Counted from the stretch's first letter, positions 18,047 to 27,670 are shown. The stretch: 64,000 nt of DNA from JABFXX01 sp964419605 (GCA_964419605.1 CAYQQM010000011.1:17505-81504), one strand, 5' to 3'. The notes: generated from the sequence alone by a model not told the origin. A program made the numbers and translations.

Positions 18047-20638
18047 GTGCCGGGGCTGGCTTATCTCTCGTGGGAGCAAGTGTTTTCGGCTGGCCACGGG
18101 CGAGGTTTTTATCGCTTGACTACTGGGGGGAGTGGAGGTGAGACTTTCGACACCTTGGCCGTACAACAACCACTTGAAGGCAATGTCACCACCGCCCGGC
18201 AACCGCTCCCTGCGAGCGAGCTTGGAGAGAGGAACTACGTTGTTCGCGAAGTTCCCCAAGCGCCAGCGATTCCGGGCCCAGTTTCCAATCGCGGGGTCAT
18301 GCAGGACCTTCTAGGGCGAGTCGGTCTGCTTTATTCGCTAGATGCGGGAACTTCCACGCGCAGCGCGTCGGACCAAGCCGATGCACTACAGACTGTCGCT
18401 AAAAAGGCTGAGCGGTTTGTGCACGCGCCTCTGAACCAGGCAGGCGCAGACGAACGGTTTGCGATTCTGATCGAAGCGCAACGCGATAACGAAATCGGAA
18501 TGCTGAATGCTGAGGCAGGGCGGTTGCTCAAGAAGGAAGGTCACCAGTTGAGCGACGGAGCCAACGCGGCCATCGAAAAAGTCATTGCGCTTAAGCTGGG
18601 TCAAGCCGACCAAGCCCGATGCCGCATGGCCCTGGAGCCTTTTGATATCAAGAAGGCCGCGAAACAATTTGTCGCGGCCACCTCCGGCATCGTTCCGAAC
18701 GAAACGATGGTGTATGCGCTCGTGCAACGCGCCGTAACTGAGGGACAAGAGCTCGCTTTCGATCATGAGGTCGGCGGGGCAATGGGCAGCCTGATGGTCG
18801 AGTCTGACGTTGCATACTCGGCATTCCCGTCCATCGGGCGGATGTTGAACAGCAACACCTTGTTCACGCGCGACAAACACGCGCGCGTTCACGCCATCCT
18901 CCAGGGCGCCCGGCCCCATACGCCCAATTTCGCCGCGTCCGTCGGCGAGGTAGTGGCCAACGCGGGTGAGTGGGCGCGCGAAGCCATCAACAATGCAGCG
19001 TACGATGTTAGCACCTCGCTTGTTGGGAGGGAGTCGCCGACGTTGCGCTTTGGCACCGGTGTTGTTCAAGCAGCAGCAAAGCTTTTCACGCTGCCGACAA
19101 CAATTGGCAACGTGATTTCGTTCGTGGAGGACAGCGATACGCGGCAACGGGCAGCGGCCGGGCTGAGTGCCATTGGGGCCCACCCTGGCTTGGCGTATGG
19201 GTTGGTGCGGGACGAGTTGGCGGCATCCTGGTCTTTAAACGGTGCAGGACTTCTCGGTCAAGGATTCGGTTTCGCAGGTGGCCCGTGGTGGCTGACGTCC
19301 TTGATTCAGAAATTGGGGAGCGCGGCCTCGCTGTTGGCGATCGATGTGGGGGCTGCCCAACCCGTGCTGCTTCGAGTTGAGGCATCGCGGATAGAAGAGG
19401 TGGGAAGTCGGTTGCTGTCGCTCAGCACTGCATCGCAAACCGCACAGGCCGCTCCGGTGCTTGAGGGAGAGCTTCGCCATGTCATTCAAATGGCGCCGCT
19501 GTTCAAGGAAGTCCCGCCTGTTGGGTATGCGGGAACCGAGCGCATCATCGAGTATCTGATCCAAGAAATGGTGAAACGCGGCTATCGGGTCACGTTGGTT
19601 GCAAGCGGGGATTCGGCGATGGCTGGCGCGGAGCTAATTACTCCACTAGGGGCCGAAAAGGGTCTGTGGAAGCATCCTGAGTCGTGGCAGAAGGAACATG
19701 CCAGGCGGATTCACTACGAAATGGTCGATGACATCACTCGCCGCGCTCTCTCGGGCGAGTTTGGCCCCATTGGTACGTTTGGCCTCCACAATCACCTGGA
19801 CTATGGGTTCCAACGTGGTCCGCTGGGCAGTCATTTTGCCAACTTAACGACGGTCCATGGATGGCTGGGGCATCCTGACCTAAAGCCGTTCCACGACGCA
19901 TTCAAGACACAGGCGCAGGTCTCGATCTCCAAGGCGCAACAGGCGTACCAGGAAGAGGCGAACTGGGTCGCGAACATTCACCACGGATTGCCGGCCGACT
20001 TGTTTAGCCTGGGCAAGGGGGGCGAGCATGTGGTGTGGTTGGGCCGGTCCCACTTGGAAAAGGGGCCCGACGCGGCCATTCGAATCGCCAAGATGGCCAA
20101 CGTCGATATTCGTTTGGCAGGCAAAAACAGCGAGATCGGGCAAAAGGCGTACTTCGATGCTCATGTTGCGCGGCTCCTCGATGGCCGCCAAGCGGTGTGG
20201 GAGGGCGAAATCCTCACGACGGCACATAAACAACAATTTTTGGGCGAAGCGGGTGTGTGCGTGTGTCCGTACAATTGGCCCGAGCCGTTCGGCATGGTCT
20301 TTATCGAGGCCCTGGCAACCGGAACGCCTGTCATCGCTTATGGCCTCGGCTCAGTTCCGGAGATCATTAGGCCGGGGTTCAACGGCTTTATCATCGACGT
20401 AGCAGGGAGGACGGCAGCAGCTATCGAAAAGGAGGCCGCTGAAAGGATCCCTGAGGCTATGCAGCTATCGCGAGCGGCGATTCGAGATGATTTCGTGAAG
20501 AGATTCTCATCCGCTCGAATGGCCGATGACTACGTTCGAGTCTTTGAGCAGCAAAATAGACTGCTTCAGCTACGAAACCCACCGCAACCTCGATGGTCAG
20601 GGTGGACGGCACCATCGAGCGGCCGCATTGTGGAATAA
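18047..20638 (+). CDS. Large protein with C-terminal GT4 glycosyltransferase domain
   Basis: 863 aa from a GTG at 18047; a GTG at 18080 or later starts are possible and no strong ribosome site decides. Residues 1-470 match no family I know. They are mostly helical, with an apolar segment near 330-440, and no signal peptide is clear. From about 480 a GT4 (glycosyl transferase group 1) fold begins: PPVGYAGTERIIEYLIQEM (donor-domain glycine loop), VVWLGRSHLEKGPDAAI, and EPFGMVFIEALATGTPVIAY, with the E-x7-E retaining motif near 746. It probably transfers a sugar from a nucleotide donor; the acceptor is unknown. It is isolated from any polysaccharide cluster. Its leader shares a motif with the gene at 3135. 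Confidence 0.75.
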   Translation: MPGLAYLSWEQVFSAGHGRGFYRLTTGGSGGETFDTLAVQQPLEGNVTTARQPLPASELGERNYVVREVPQAPAIPGPVSNRGVMQDLLGRVGLLYSLDAGTSTRSASDQADALQTVAKKAERFVHAPLNQAGADERFAILIEAQRDNEIGMLNAEAGRLLKKEGHQLSDGANAAIEKVIALKLGQADQARCRMALEPFDIKKAAKQFVAATSGIVPNETMVYALVQRAVTEGQELAFDHEVGGAMGSLMVESDVAYSAFPSIGRMLNSNTLFTRDKHARVHAILQGARPHTPNFAASVGEVVANAGEWAREAINNAAYDVSTSLVGRESPTLRFGTGVVQAAAKLFTLPTTIGNVISFVEDSDTRQRAAAGLSAIGAHPGLAYGLVRDELAASWSLNGAGLLGQGFGFAGGPWWLTSLIQKLGSAASLLAIDVGAAQPVLLRVEASRIEEVGSRLLSLSTASQTAQAAPVLEGELRHVIQMAPLFKEVPPVGYAGTERIIEYLIQEMVKRGYRVTLVASGDSAMAGAELITPLGAEKGLWKHPESWQKEHARRIHYEMVDDITRRALSGEFGPIGTFGLHNHLDYGFQRGPLGSHFANLTTVHGWLGHPDLKPFHDAFKTQAQVSISKAQQAYQEEANWVANIHHGLPADLFSLGKGGEHVVWLGRSHLEKGPDAAIRIAKMANVDIRLAGKNSEIGQKAYFDAHVARLLDGRQAVWEGEILTTAHKQQFLGEAGVCVCPYNWPEPFGMVFIEALATGTPVIAYGLGSVPEIIRPGFNGFIIDVAGRTAAAIEKEAAERIPEAMQLSRAAIRDDFVKRFSSARMADDYVRVFEQQNRLLQLRNPPQPRWSGWTAPSSGRIVE

Positions 20639-20859
20639 ACGATTCGTTCAGCTGGCTTGCGACTCTGCTCTATAGAGCCGACGCAGCATGTTTCGGCAGA
20701 TACATCGCGCGTATCGTTGACGATCGATCCGGTTGACATAGCGTTGCTCGCCGCGTGAGCAATCGATCACGTTGGGGGAACATTTTGTCGCCGGAAGTCT
20801 TAGTTTCAGGTCACCGATGCGGAAGGTGGAGCGCTAATTGGCGGTGCGTGGGCTGCTTG

Positions 20860-21165
20860 CTATCGCTTCCGCAGCTGCACAAGTGCCGGCTTGGGCTCGA
20901 GGGTATCGACTTGATATTGCGCGGCCCTGAGAACCGCTTCAGTTGAGCTACTGACCAACGCGGCACACGCTTCGGCGAGGGCCGGGAGGGCGACACCTGG
21001 ATCGACGCGGCCTTGCGCGAGAAAATCGACAATGCGCGCAATGGATCGCGCGAGCGGAGTTCCCATATCTCCGAGTGCGGCTTGCAGCTTGTCCACCGTC
21101 GTCGAATCCAGGTGCGGCGCTTCGTGGATGAGCTTGGTAATGCAAGGCTCAATCGCGGAAATCAC
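20860..21165 (-). CDS. Small hypothetical helical protein
   Basis: 101 aa, predicted mostly alpha-helical, with no Cys and no membrane segment (MISAIEPCITKLIHEAPHLD at the start). I do not recognise the family. It overlaps the upstream UPF0158-type gene by ATGA (21162-21165), which strongly supports it being translated and functionally tied to that gene. The 221-bp convergent gap to the glycosyltransferase gene holds nothing recognisable. Confidence 0.65.
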   Translation of the reverse strand: MISAIEPCITKLIHEAPHLDSTTVDKLQAALGDMGTPLARSIARIVDFLAQGRVDPGVALPALAEACAALVSSSTEAVLRAAQYQVDTLEPKPALVQLRKR

Positions 21166-21866
21166 GGCACCTTTGTTCCGAGGTCGCGGCCGTCACGTAG
21201 ATCTGCGCTTGCGGCTGAGGCATCGTTGCTTCGGTGTCGTAGGAACTCAAGAAACGCGATCGCGGTCGGTAGGTCGATCGCCGGAATTACGTCGATCAGC
21301 TCGCGAGCCTGGCGGCGCAACACCTCGCCGGGGGCATCGGTTCCATGAACGATGGGCGGCCCCACAACTGGCAATTCGGCTGGAGCGACAATTTTTCCCC
21401 AGGGGGGTTCGTTTGTCGCAGCGATATCGTGCGCCTCGAGCCACGTCTGAATATGCCAGTGCAGCAGTTCGGCGCGATATGCGAACCACCGTTCGCGTTC
21501 CTTCGGGTAGGCCAGAAGCACATCCTTGAAGCGCCGAAACGCTCCTTTGCCGTCGATCGACATCATCAGTCGTTCGCGCAACGACGGCTCCTCCACCGAT
21601 CCTACAAATTTCTCCATCCAGCGGTACTGTTCCTTGGACGATGCGGGCTCGACGCGAAGATAATTCCTAATGTTGTCAGATAGTTGAACTCGAGTTACTT
21701 CAGCTTCGGGCTCGCCGATCGTAATGGAGACGATCTCCCCGGTGACCAGGTCGAGGTAACTATCGGTGTCGGGCGAATTGCGCTCGACAGCGACTTCGAG
21801 TGCTTCCCAATTCAGCGCGAGTTGGATTGGACGAGGGACGGCGGGGGTAACTTGGCGAACTACCAT
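21162..21866 (-). CDS. UPF0158 family protein
   Basis: 234 aa. The N-terminal 150 residues match the UPF0158 pattern: LALNWEALEVAVER, SYLDLVTGEIVSI, RLMMSIDGKGAFRRFKDVL and ERERWFAYRAELL. The function of this family is unknown. A C-terminal extension of about 80 residues follows. It is the first gene of a two-gene minus-strand operon and is divergent from rpoZ. Confidence 0.8.
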   Translation of the reverse strand: MVVRQVTPAVPRPIQLALNWEALEVAVERNSPDTDSYLDLVTGEIVSITIGEPEAEVTRVQLSDNIRNYLRVEPASSKEQYRWMEKFVGSVEEPSLRERLMMSIDGKGAFRRFKDVLLAYPKERERWFAYRAELLHWHIQTWLEAHDIAATNEPPWGKIVAPAELPVVGPPIVHGTDAPGEVLRRQARELIDVIPAIDLPTAIAFLEFLRHRSNDASAASADLRDGRDLGTKVP

Positions 21867-21941
21867 ACATATGTGCCGCGCTTCGGCAAGAGCGGCTGTT
21901 CTAAGGGTACGGGGTGGCGAGGGCTATGGCAAGCGTTGTCC

Positions 21942-21969
21942 TTGACACTGGGCGCTAATCGAGTAAGGT
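21942..21969 (+). promoter_or_regulatory. rpoZ promoter
   Basis: TTGACA (21942-21947), a 16-bp spacer and TAAGGT (21964-21969). The rpoZ ATG is 10 nt beyond the -10, so the expected 5' leader is only a few bases. Confidence 0.6.
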
Positions 21970-21979
21970 CACCGGCCCT

Positions 21980-22222
21980 ATGGCTCGCGTTACCGTCGAA
22001 GACTGCCTGGATCAGGTCCCGAATCGTTTCGCGCTGGTGATCCTAGCTGCGGAGCGCGCCCGCCAGCTCTCCCATGGCGCGTCGCCAGGGGTGGAGTGCG
22101 ACAACAAGCCTGCGGTCACCGCGCTCCGAGAGATCGCGGCGAGTCAGGTGAAGTTCCGAGAGGACGTTCGCAACACGGTGATCGATTTCATCGTTGAGCG
22201 TCGCAAAGCCGGATTCATGTGA
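21980..22222 (+). CDS. rpoZ: RNA polymerase omega subunit
   Basis: 80 aa, normal length for omega. The signature MARVTVEDCLDQVPNRFALVI and the NKPAVTALREIA segment are conserved; these contact the beta-prime subunit. It helps assemble and stabilise RNA polymerase and, in many bacteria, forms part of a ppGpp site. It is preceded by a near-consensus promoter and is followed by a J-domain gene on the same strand. Confidence 0.95.
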   Translation: MARVTVEDCLDQVPNRFALVILAAERARQLSHGASPGVECDNKPAVTALREIAASQVKFREDVRNTVIDFIVERRKAGFM

Positions 22223-22307
22223 TTCGGTAAGGCACTGTCCCTCCTTCGAAAGTGGCCGAACCGCGTTTGGACCGTTGGTCCTGGTTGGCCGAAAACTGGC
22301 CCACTCG

Positions 22308-23132
22308 ATGCGCCTCGCCAACCATATATTTGTGGTTGGCGACTCGTCATTCGGTGACCCGGCATGTGAGTTATCGCGCGCCGGGATCGTAAAGTTGTTC
22401 TATCGCCTCGGCTGCGAGCAGGCCTCGGGCGTGCTCACGATTGCTCTGGGTGGAGCGTCCGGCAGAGAGGTATTCGTGTTGCGCCGCGGCGCGATTATGG
22501 TTGGCGAGGGTGAACTCGCTCGGCGAATGCTTGTCACCCGGCTTGCTCGTCTCGTGTCGCTGGGCCGTTTTGCGGTTTCGTTTCACGACGGCGTCAACGC
22601 ATATCCGCCCGGACCACAGCATCAGGTATCCATCGCCAGCTGGTTGCGTAGCCATATTGAGGCCGAACTCGATGGTGCACGTGCGGATTCCCTTGTGCGC
22701 GAACTTGCCGGGATGCGGTTATCGATTCATCCGCCGCTGGCTCCAAGCCCGGCTGACGAGGCGGACCGCCGAATGCTCGCTGCGATGGAAAAACCGCGGC
22801 GCCTCGACCAGATCTGGCCGCTGGCGCGGACTTCGCGGTTTCGGATGCTGGCCTTTTTGCACTTCTTGCGCAGTGTCGACGCGCTTGTGGCCGAGGGCGT
22901 AGTTGCGGAACAGCTGCATCCACCGCTCCGCCCCGTACAGCCCGCTCGCGAAGCGGCGGCGCGGCTGCTCGGTTTGGATGCAAACGCAGACGATGAGGCG
23001 ATCAAGCGCGCGTACCGGCAGTTGGCGCGTGCTCTTCACCCGGATCTGCAGCCGCGCGCCGATGCCGATCATCGGCGCAACCTTGAGCTGAGGTTTGCAG
23101 AAGTGACGGCGGCGTACGAAGTATTGCGGTAA
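22308..23132 (+). CDS. J-domain protein with N-terminal DUF4388-like region
   Basis: 274 aa from the ATG at 22308; an earlier TTG at 22194 would overlap rpoZ. The first 120 residues resemble the DUF4388/PATAN-type domain of deltaproteobacteria (ELSRAGIVKLFYRLGCEQ, then GVLTIALG and VFVLRRGAIMVG). A middle helical part follows, and then a C-terminal J-domain with AARLLGLDANADDEAIKRAY and the HPD tripeptide in ALHPDLQP. It should recruit DnaK to a specific client or complex. It probably shares a transcript with rpoZ. Confidence 0.8.
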   Translation: MRLANHIFVVGDSSFGDPACELSRAGIVKLFYRLGCEQASGVLTIALGGASGREVFVLRRGAIMVGEGELARRMLVTRLARLVSLGRFAVSFHDGVNAYPPGPQHQVSIASWLRSHIEAELDGARADSLVRELAGMRLSIHPPLAPSPADEADRRMLAAMEKPRRLDQIWPLARTSRFRMLAFLHFLRSVDALVAEGVVAEQLHPPLRPVQPAREAAARLLGLDANADDEAIKRAYRQLARALHPDLQPRADADHRRNLELRFAEVTAAYEVLR

Positions 23133-23163
23133 AGACGTTGCGCTGCGATTCGTCCGACCGAAG

Positions 23164-24054
23164 TCAGGGCGGGGTGACGATCCAGCCATCGTCGCAGAAA
23201 AAGCCCTCTGGCGGTTCCCACCCGTCGCGAGCCCACAGGAAGGCCGTGTAGGCCGAAATCACCGCGTCAAAACAGTGGTCGTTCCCGAGTACGTCCTCGC
23301 GTGCCATTCGGCTTTGCGGGGCAAACGAAAGGTCGGTGATCTTCTCCAATATCGTGGCGCGGGTCCACCAGGGGTCGGCATCGTGCTTATAGCTTCGCGC
23401 TAGGAGCGGGTCGCACAGGGCGGCGATCGTTGCAGCAGGCGACACTTCGATCAGGTTTTGGTGCAGCTGGTACCCTGAGACTCGCAATCGTTTGGCGATC
23501 CACGTAGCTCGGGCGGCGACGGCCGTGGTATTCGCGCTGAGCGACGAGATAGGGAGCAGCTCGCGGCGATACGTTAGCATCACGTCGGTGGCACGGTGGG
23601 CGTAGGGGGCCAGGCGCACCTGCTGAACATGATGGCGGCGGCGGCCGATCGTTACGCTTCCCTCGACTGCAGCCTCTGCGGCAACCGCCTCGACGAGCTG
23701 GCGTCCCACGGTGCGCAGCCACTCGACCGCTGGGTCGGCGCATCGTTCCACCCCAGGGCAAAGTGGACGTTCGCACCTGCCACAGGCGGTTTGGGTTAGC
23801 GGGGCATCGATTGCAACGACTGCATCAAGGGACAGCCCGGCAATGTAGTTGACCAACGCATCGTCGTTCCAGCGTTGGTCTCCGCGCCGCGTTGCGACTT
23901 CGACTACCTCGGCGCCGCCGCCTGTGGAGGTTCGGATCTCGGCGACAGCGGTGGTTTTTCCCCGTCCTCCGCCGAGGTCTACCCCTACGAATCGAGCGAA
24001 ACTGCGCTTCACGCCAGCATCTGACAGTACCACGATCGCGGCATAGGGCTGCAT
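23164..24054 (-). CDS. DUF429 (predicted RNase H-like nuclease) protein
   Basis: 296 aa from the ATG at 24054, which sits just before the conserved start; 24111 is an alternative. The FVGVDLGGGRGKTT strand-turn, VVAIDAPLT, LIEVSPAATI and ending NDHCFDAVISAYTAFLWA match DUF429, a family with an RNase H-like fold and predicted nuclease activity. A cluster CGRCERPLCPGVERC suggests a metal site. It is a single minus-strand gene converging on the J-domain gene. Confidence 0.82.
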   Translation of the reverse strand: MQPYAAIVVLSDAGVKRSFARFVGVDLGGGRGKTTAVAEIRTSTGGGAEVVEVATRRGDQRWNDDALVNYIAGLSLDAVVAIDAPLTQTACGRCERPLCPGVERCADPAVEWLRTVGRQLVEAVAAEAAVEGSVTIGRRRHHVQQVRLAPYAHRATDVMLTYRRELLPISSLSANTTAVAARATWIAKRLRVSGYQLHQNLIEVSPAATIAALCDPLLARSYKHDADPWWTRATILEKITDLSFAPQSRMAREDVLGNDHCFDAVISAYTAFLWARDGWEPPEGFFCDDGWIVTPP

Positions 24055-24170
24055 CGCCGCATCCCGGAGAAATGTTGTGAATTCGCTGGCATTTGCCGCA
24101 GAGTCCTGCAAAATCAGCCCGCGTGTGAGTCGATATCGCCCATCACACGACTTTGCTTACCTTTCGGACC

Positions 24171-24485
24171 ATGGATCGAATCGCGGCCTTTCGCAGTTTT
24201 ATCGAGCGCTCTCCCGCGGATCCGTTTCCCCGATATGGGCTTGCGATGGAGTACAAGACGCAGGGCGACCTCGAGGCTGCGTGGCAAGCGTTTTCGGATC
24301 TGATACAGCAGTTTTCCGACTACATTCCCACCTACCTCATGGCGGGTGGAACCCTCGTGAGCCTGGGTCGCCGCGCTCACGCGGCGGAAATCTATCGAAA
24401 AGGGATCGAGGTTGCGACTCGCTGCGCCGACAATCATGCGCGTCGCGAGCTCGAGGACGCACTAGGAACGGTGATAGGAGAATGA
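24171..24485 (+). CDS. Small TPR-like protein
   Basis: 104 aa. The product (MDRIAAFRSFIERSPADPFP, then YGLAMEYKTQGDLEAAWQAF and GGTLVSLGRRAHAAEIYRKG) consists of about two and a half tetratricopeptide repeats, a protein-binding scaffold. A -10-like TACCTT precedes the ATG by about 10 nt. It is divergent from the DUF429 gene. The partner protein is unknown. Confidence 0.8.
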   Translation: MDRIAAFRSFIERSPADPFPRYGLAMEYKTQGDLEAAWQAFSDLIQQFSDYIPTYLMAGGTLVSLGRRAHAAEIYRKGIEVATRCADNHARRELEDALGTVIGE

Positions 24486-24574
24486 CGAACCGGTCCATTT
24501 TGGGTTCCTCCCTGGCAGGCGCCAGAGGCAGGTATGTCTGAGAACCAGAAGCAAGAAAGAAAGAGGATAGTGCT

Positions 24575-24760
24575 ATGAAGAAGTTTGCAATGATTCTATT
24601 GGTGGTTTCGATGGCGCTCGCGGGTTGCGGCAACAAAAAGCCCGCTGCCAACAACGGAGGAGCCGGTGCCGGCTCGGGCGCGGACATGGGCTCGGGCTCA
24701 GACGCGGGTTCGGGCGCCGGTTCAGCTGCTCCCGCAGGCGCTGGCTCGGGTGGAATGTAG
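24575..24760 (+). CDS. Small Gly/Ser-rich lipoprotein
   Basis: 61 aa. The signal peptide MKKFAMILLVVSMALAGC ends in a clear lipobox (LAGC). The mature part is only about 43 residues of Lys/Asn, then Gly-Ala-Ser-Asp repeats. AGAGGA lies 8 nt before the ATG. Similar tiny Gly/Ser lipoproteins are common in this bacterial group, and their role is unknown. Confidence 0.8.
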   Translation: MKKFAMILLVVSMALAGCGNKKPAANNGGAGAGSGADMGSGSDAGSGAGSAAPAGAGSGGM

Positions 24761-24808
24761 AAACTCGTTGCGAGTTCGCGTGGGCGTTGCTCACAGCGAC
24801 TCGCGCTT

Positions 24809-24892
24809 GCCGGGATGGAGAAATGGTAGACTCGGGGGTCTCAAAAGCCCCTTCCCCGTAAAGGAGTGTCGGTTCGAGTCCGACTCCCGGCA
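24809..24892 (+). tRNA. tRNA-Leu (anticodon CAA)
   Basis: An 84-nt class II tRNA. The acceptor stem is GCCGGGA/TCCCGGC, followed by discriminator A (24892). The anticodon loop is CTCAAAA with CAA at 24842-24844, reading UUG. It has a long variable arm and the T arm GTCGG-TTCGAGT-CCGAC. CCA is not encoded. It lies between two lipoprotein genes. Confidence 0.95.
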
Positions 24893-25036
24893 CTGGTCGC
24901 GATCGAGCCGCAGAACTAGTTGGTGTTGGGCAATGTGCGATGCGGTGCACCTGAGTACGACGGATCTAATTGCGCTCTGAGAATTAGTGAACGCCGCCAC
25001 TTGTTGGATTGAAAAAAAGGGCGATAGTTTAGCACG

Positions 25037-27670
25037 ATGAGCAGACCTCACCGTGTGATATCGCAGCTTACAAGATTGGGTGTTGCAACAGCCTCACTGA
25101 CGGCCGCGGCTTTCGCGGTGGTCGCGTGCGGCGACAATGCCAGCACGACAATGATGCCTCCACCGGACGATGGAACGACGTACTCCGTCGGAGGCACAGT
25201 TGTGGGGCTATCTGGCACGGGGCTCGTGCTTCAGAACAATGGCGGCAACGATTTGGCGATTGGTTCGAACGGCGCATTCGCGTTTTCCACCAAACTCGCC
25301 AAGGGCGCAGCGTTTGCAGTGACGGTAAAGACACAGCCCAGCGCTCCATCGCAATCCTGCTTGGTTAGCGCAGGCAGCGGTACGGTCGGGACCGGCAACG
25401 TCACCAGTGTGGTGGTTAATTGCGCGGCGGATCAGTTCATCGTCGGAGGCACGGTAACGGGCCTCGCAGGTAGCGGGCTTATTCTTCAGAACAACGGCGG
25501 CGCCGATGTGGTGGTCAACTCCAACGGCAGCTTCGCTTTTGCGGCGCCGATAGCGAGCGGTGGCGCCTATGCGGTTACCGTGGCGGCACAGCCGACCAAT
25601 CCAAGTCAGACCTGCGCCGTGACCAGCGGTACAGGAACGGTGGCCTCGGCGAACGTCACCAATGTCAGCGTTACGTGCACCACGAACAAATACACCATCG
25701 GCGGCACGGTGACCGGGCTTAGCGGCACCGGGCTCGTGTTGCAGAACAATGCCGGCGACGACCTCGCGGTTGCGGCCGACGGCTCATTCACGTTTGCAAG
25801 GTCGATCGACAGCGGTGCGGCCTATGCGGTCACGGTCCAGTCTCAACCTTCGGGGCCGAGCCAAACGTGTTCCGTCACAGGAGATAGCGGCACCGTGGGC
25901 GGTGCCAACGTCACTAGCGTGGTTGTGAACTGCGCCACGAACACCTACACGATTGGCGGAACTGCCACCGGTCTGCTCGGGACTGTGGTCCTCCAGAACA
26001 ATGCCGGTGACAATTTGTCGGTCAGCAGCAATGGCTCATTCGCTTTCGCGACGCCGATTTCGAGCGGCGCGGGCTATGCGGTCACGATCCTGACCCAGCC
26101 CGGCGTGCCCAGCCAAACCTGCAGCCTCACGAATGCATCCGGTACCGTCGCTGGCGCGAATGTGACCGACGTAACGCTTAGCTGCGTAACCAACAAGTTC
26201 ACCGTGGGCGGTACGGTGACCGGGCTCCAGGGCACCGGGCTCATCCTGCAAGACAATAACGGCGACGACCTTGCGATTGGTGCAGACGGCACGTTCGCGT
26301 TTGCGACCGCTATTGACAGCGGTAGCACGTACTCGGTCACGGTCCTGACGCAACCCTCTGGGCTTAGCCAGACCTGCGCGGTCGCGAACGGAACCGGCAC
26401 CGTCGGCGCTGGCAATGTCGTCGATGTCGCAATCACCTGCACCACCGATCAGTTCACGGTGGGCGGCACGGTGACCGGCCTTCTCGGCAGCGGTCTGGTG
26501 CTGCAAAACAACGGCGGCGACGATCTTGCCATCGCTGCCGACGGCACGTTCACGTTTGCGACTGGCGTGCTGAGCGGCAACGCCTACTCGGTCACGATCT
26601 TGGCGCAACCGACCAACCCCAGCCAGACCTGCAGCGTGGGTGCCGGATCGGGCATGGTGACCAACGGAAACGTCGTTACGGTCGCCATCAACTGTACGAC
26701 CAACCAGTACCTCGTCGGAGGTTCGGTGACCGGCCTCGCGGGCACTGGCCTCGTGCTGCAGAACAACGCCGGCGATGACCTCACCGTCAACAGCAACGGT
26801 TCATTCGCGTTCGCCACCCCCATCGCCAGCGGTGCGGCGTATGCCGTCACGGTCTTGACTCAGCCCACCAACCCCAGCCAGACCTGCACCGTAACCAGCG
26901 GGACCGGTACGGTAGGCGGTGCAGATGTTACGACCGTGAGCGTGAACTGCATCACGAACACCTATCTCATCGGCGGCACCGTAACCGGCCTGACCGGAAC
27001 CGTGGTGCTCCGCAACAACGGTGGCGACAACCTCACCCTCAACGCCAACGGCTCGTTCAGCTTCGCCACGAGGATCGCGAGCGGCGCGGGCTACGCGGTT
27101 ACGGTGTTGACCCAACCGAGCGGCCAGGTGTGTACCGTGACCAACGGTTCGGGCACGGTGGGCAGCGCGGACATTTCCAACGTCGCCGTCGCGTGCCTCA
27201 ATCGGTTCTCGTTCAGCGGCATTCTGCAGAACGTGAATCTTGCCGCCACTACCGTTGGCTGGACCGAGTGCTACCGCGACCTCTACGGCAACAACAACCT
27301 TGCTTTGGCTAACTCGATTACCACGGCGTGTACTAAGGCGAACATCATGTTGGCATGCCGTCAAACTGGGTCGGCAACCCTCACGCTCGCGGCAAACGCG
27401 CCGCGTACGGATGTGTTCTTTGACACCGGCGCCAACAACAACGTTGTCCACAATGCCAATGGCGTGGGGTGGTACTTCAATAACAATTACTCGATGGGAT
27501 TTGCACCACTCGGAGCAGCAGTACAAAGAAATTCCGCCGACGTCCTCGCCGGAGCCACCCGGTTGAGCTGGCATACCCATAACTTCTTTGGCGGCGGCTA
27601 CCGCTGTGGCGACACCACGGGCCTAAATAACAGCAACGCGTGGGAGCGCATCGTCTACCAGGCCGACTAG
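25037..27670 (+). CDS. Lipoprotein with eight tandem 85-residue repeats
   Basis: 877 aa. A signal peptide ends in VVAC (Cys near residue 31). From residue 49 there are eight repeats of about 84-85 aa, beginning at 25181, 25436, 25691, 25946, 26198, 26453, 26708 and 26963. Each has the pattern GGTVTGLxGTGLVLQNN, then SFAFAT, YAVTVLTQP, and a Cys pair (QTC and VNC). They look like beta-rich, Ig-like surface modules. The last 155 residues form a distinct Cys-containing domain. It is probably a surface adhesin or stalk. The repeats favour copy-number change. A hairpin terminator follows at 27696. Confidence 0.85.
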   Translation: MSRPHRVISQLTRLGVATASLTAAAFAVVACGDNASTTMMPPPDDGTTYSVGGTVVGLSGTGLVLQNNGGNDLAIGSNGAFAFSTKLAKGAAFAVTVKTQPSAPSQSCLVSAGSGTVGTGNVTSVVVNCAADQFIVGGTVTGLAGSGLILQNNGGADVVVNSNGSFAFAAPIASGGAYAVTVAAQPTNPSQTCAVTSGTGTVASANVTNVSVTCTTNKYTIGGTVTGLSGTGLVLQNNAGDDLAVAADGSFTFARSIDSGAAYAVTVQSQPSGPSQTCSVTGDSGTVGGANVTSVVVNCATNTYTIGGTATGLLGTVVLQNNAGDNLSVSSNGSFAFATPISSGAGYAVTILTQPGVPSQTCSLTNASGTVAGANVTDVTLSCVTNKFTVGGTVTGLQGTGLILQDNNGDDLAIGADGTFAFATAIDSGSTYSVTVLTQPSGLSQTCAVANGTGTVGAGNVVDVAITCTTDQFTVGGTVTGLLGSGLVLQNNGGDDLAIAADGTFTFATGVLSGNAYSVTILAQPTNPSQTCSVGAGSGMVTNGNVVTVAINCTTNQYLVGGSVTGLAGTGLVLQNNAGDDLTVNSNGSFAFATPIASGAAYAVTVLTQPTNPSQTCTVTSGTGTVGGADVTTVSVNCITNTYLIGGTVTGLTGTVVLRNNGGDNLTLNANGSFSFATRIASGAGYAVTVLTQPSGQVCTVTNGSGTVGSADISNVAVACLNRFSFSGILQNVNLAATTVGWTECYRDLYGNNNLALANSITTACTKANIMLACRQTGSATLTLAANAPRTDVFFDTGANNNVVHNANGVGWYFNNNYSMGFAPLGAAVQRNSADVLAGATRLSWHTHNFFGGGYRCGDTTGLNNSNAWERIVYQAD

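Noticed and set aside
25181..27205. Possible CRISPR or satellite DNA
   Set aside because: The 255-bp period is a whole number of codons, and the repeats are protein modules within one open frame.
26036..27580. Several long minus-strand frames opposite the repeat lipoprotein
   Set aside because: They repeat because the sense gene repeats; no start signals or recognisable domains.
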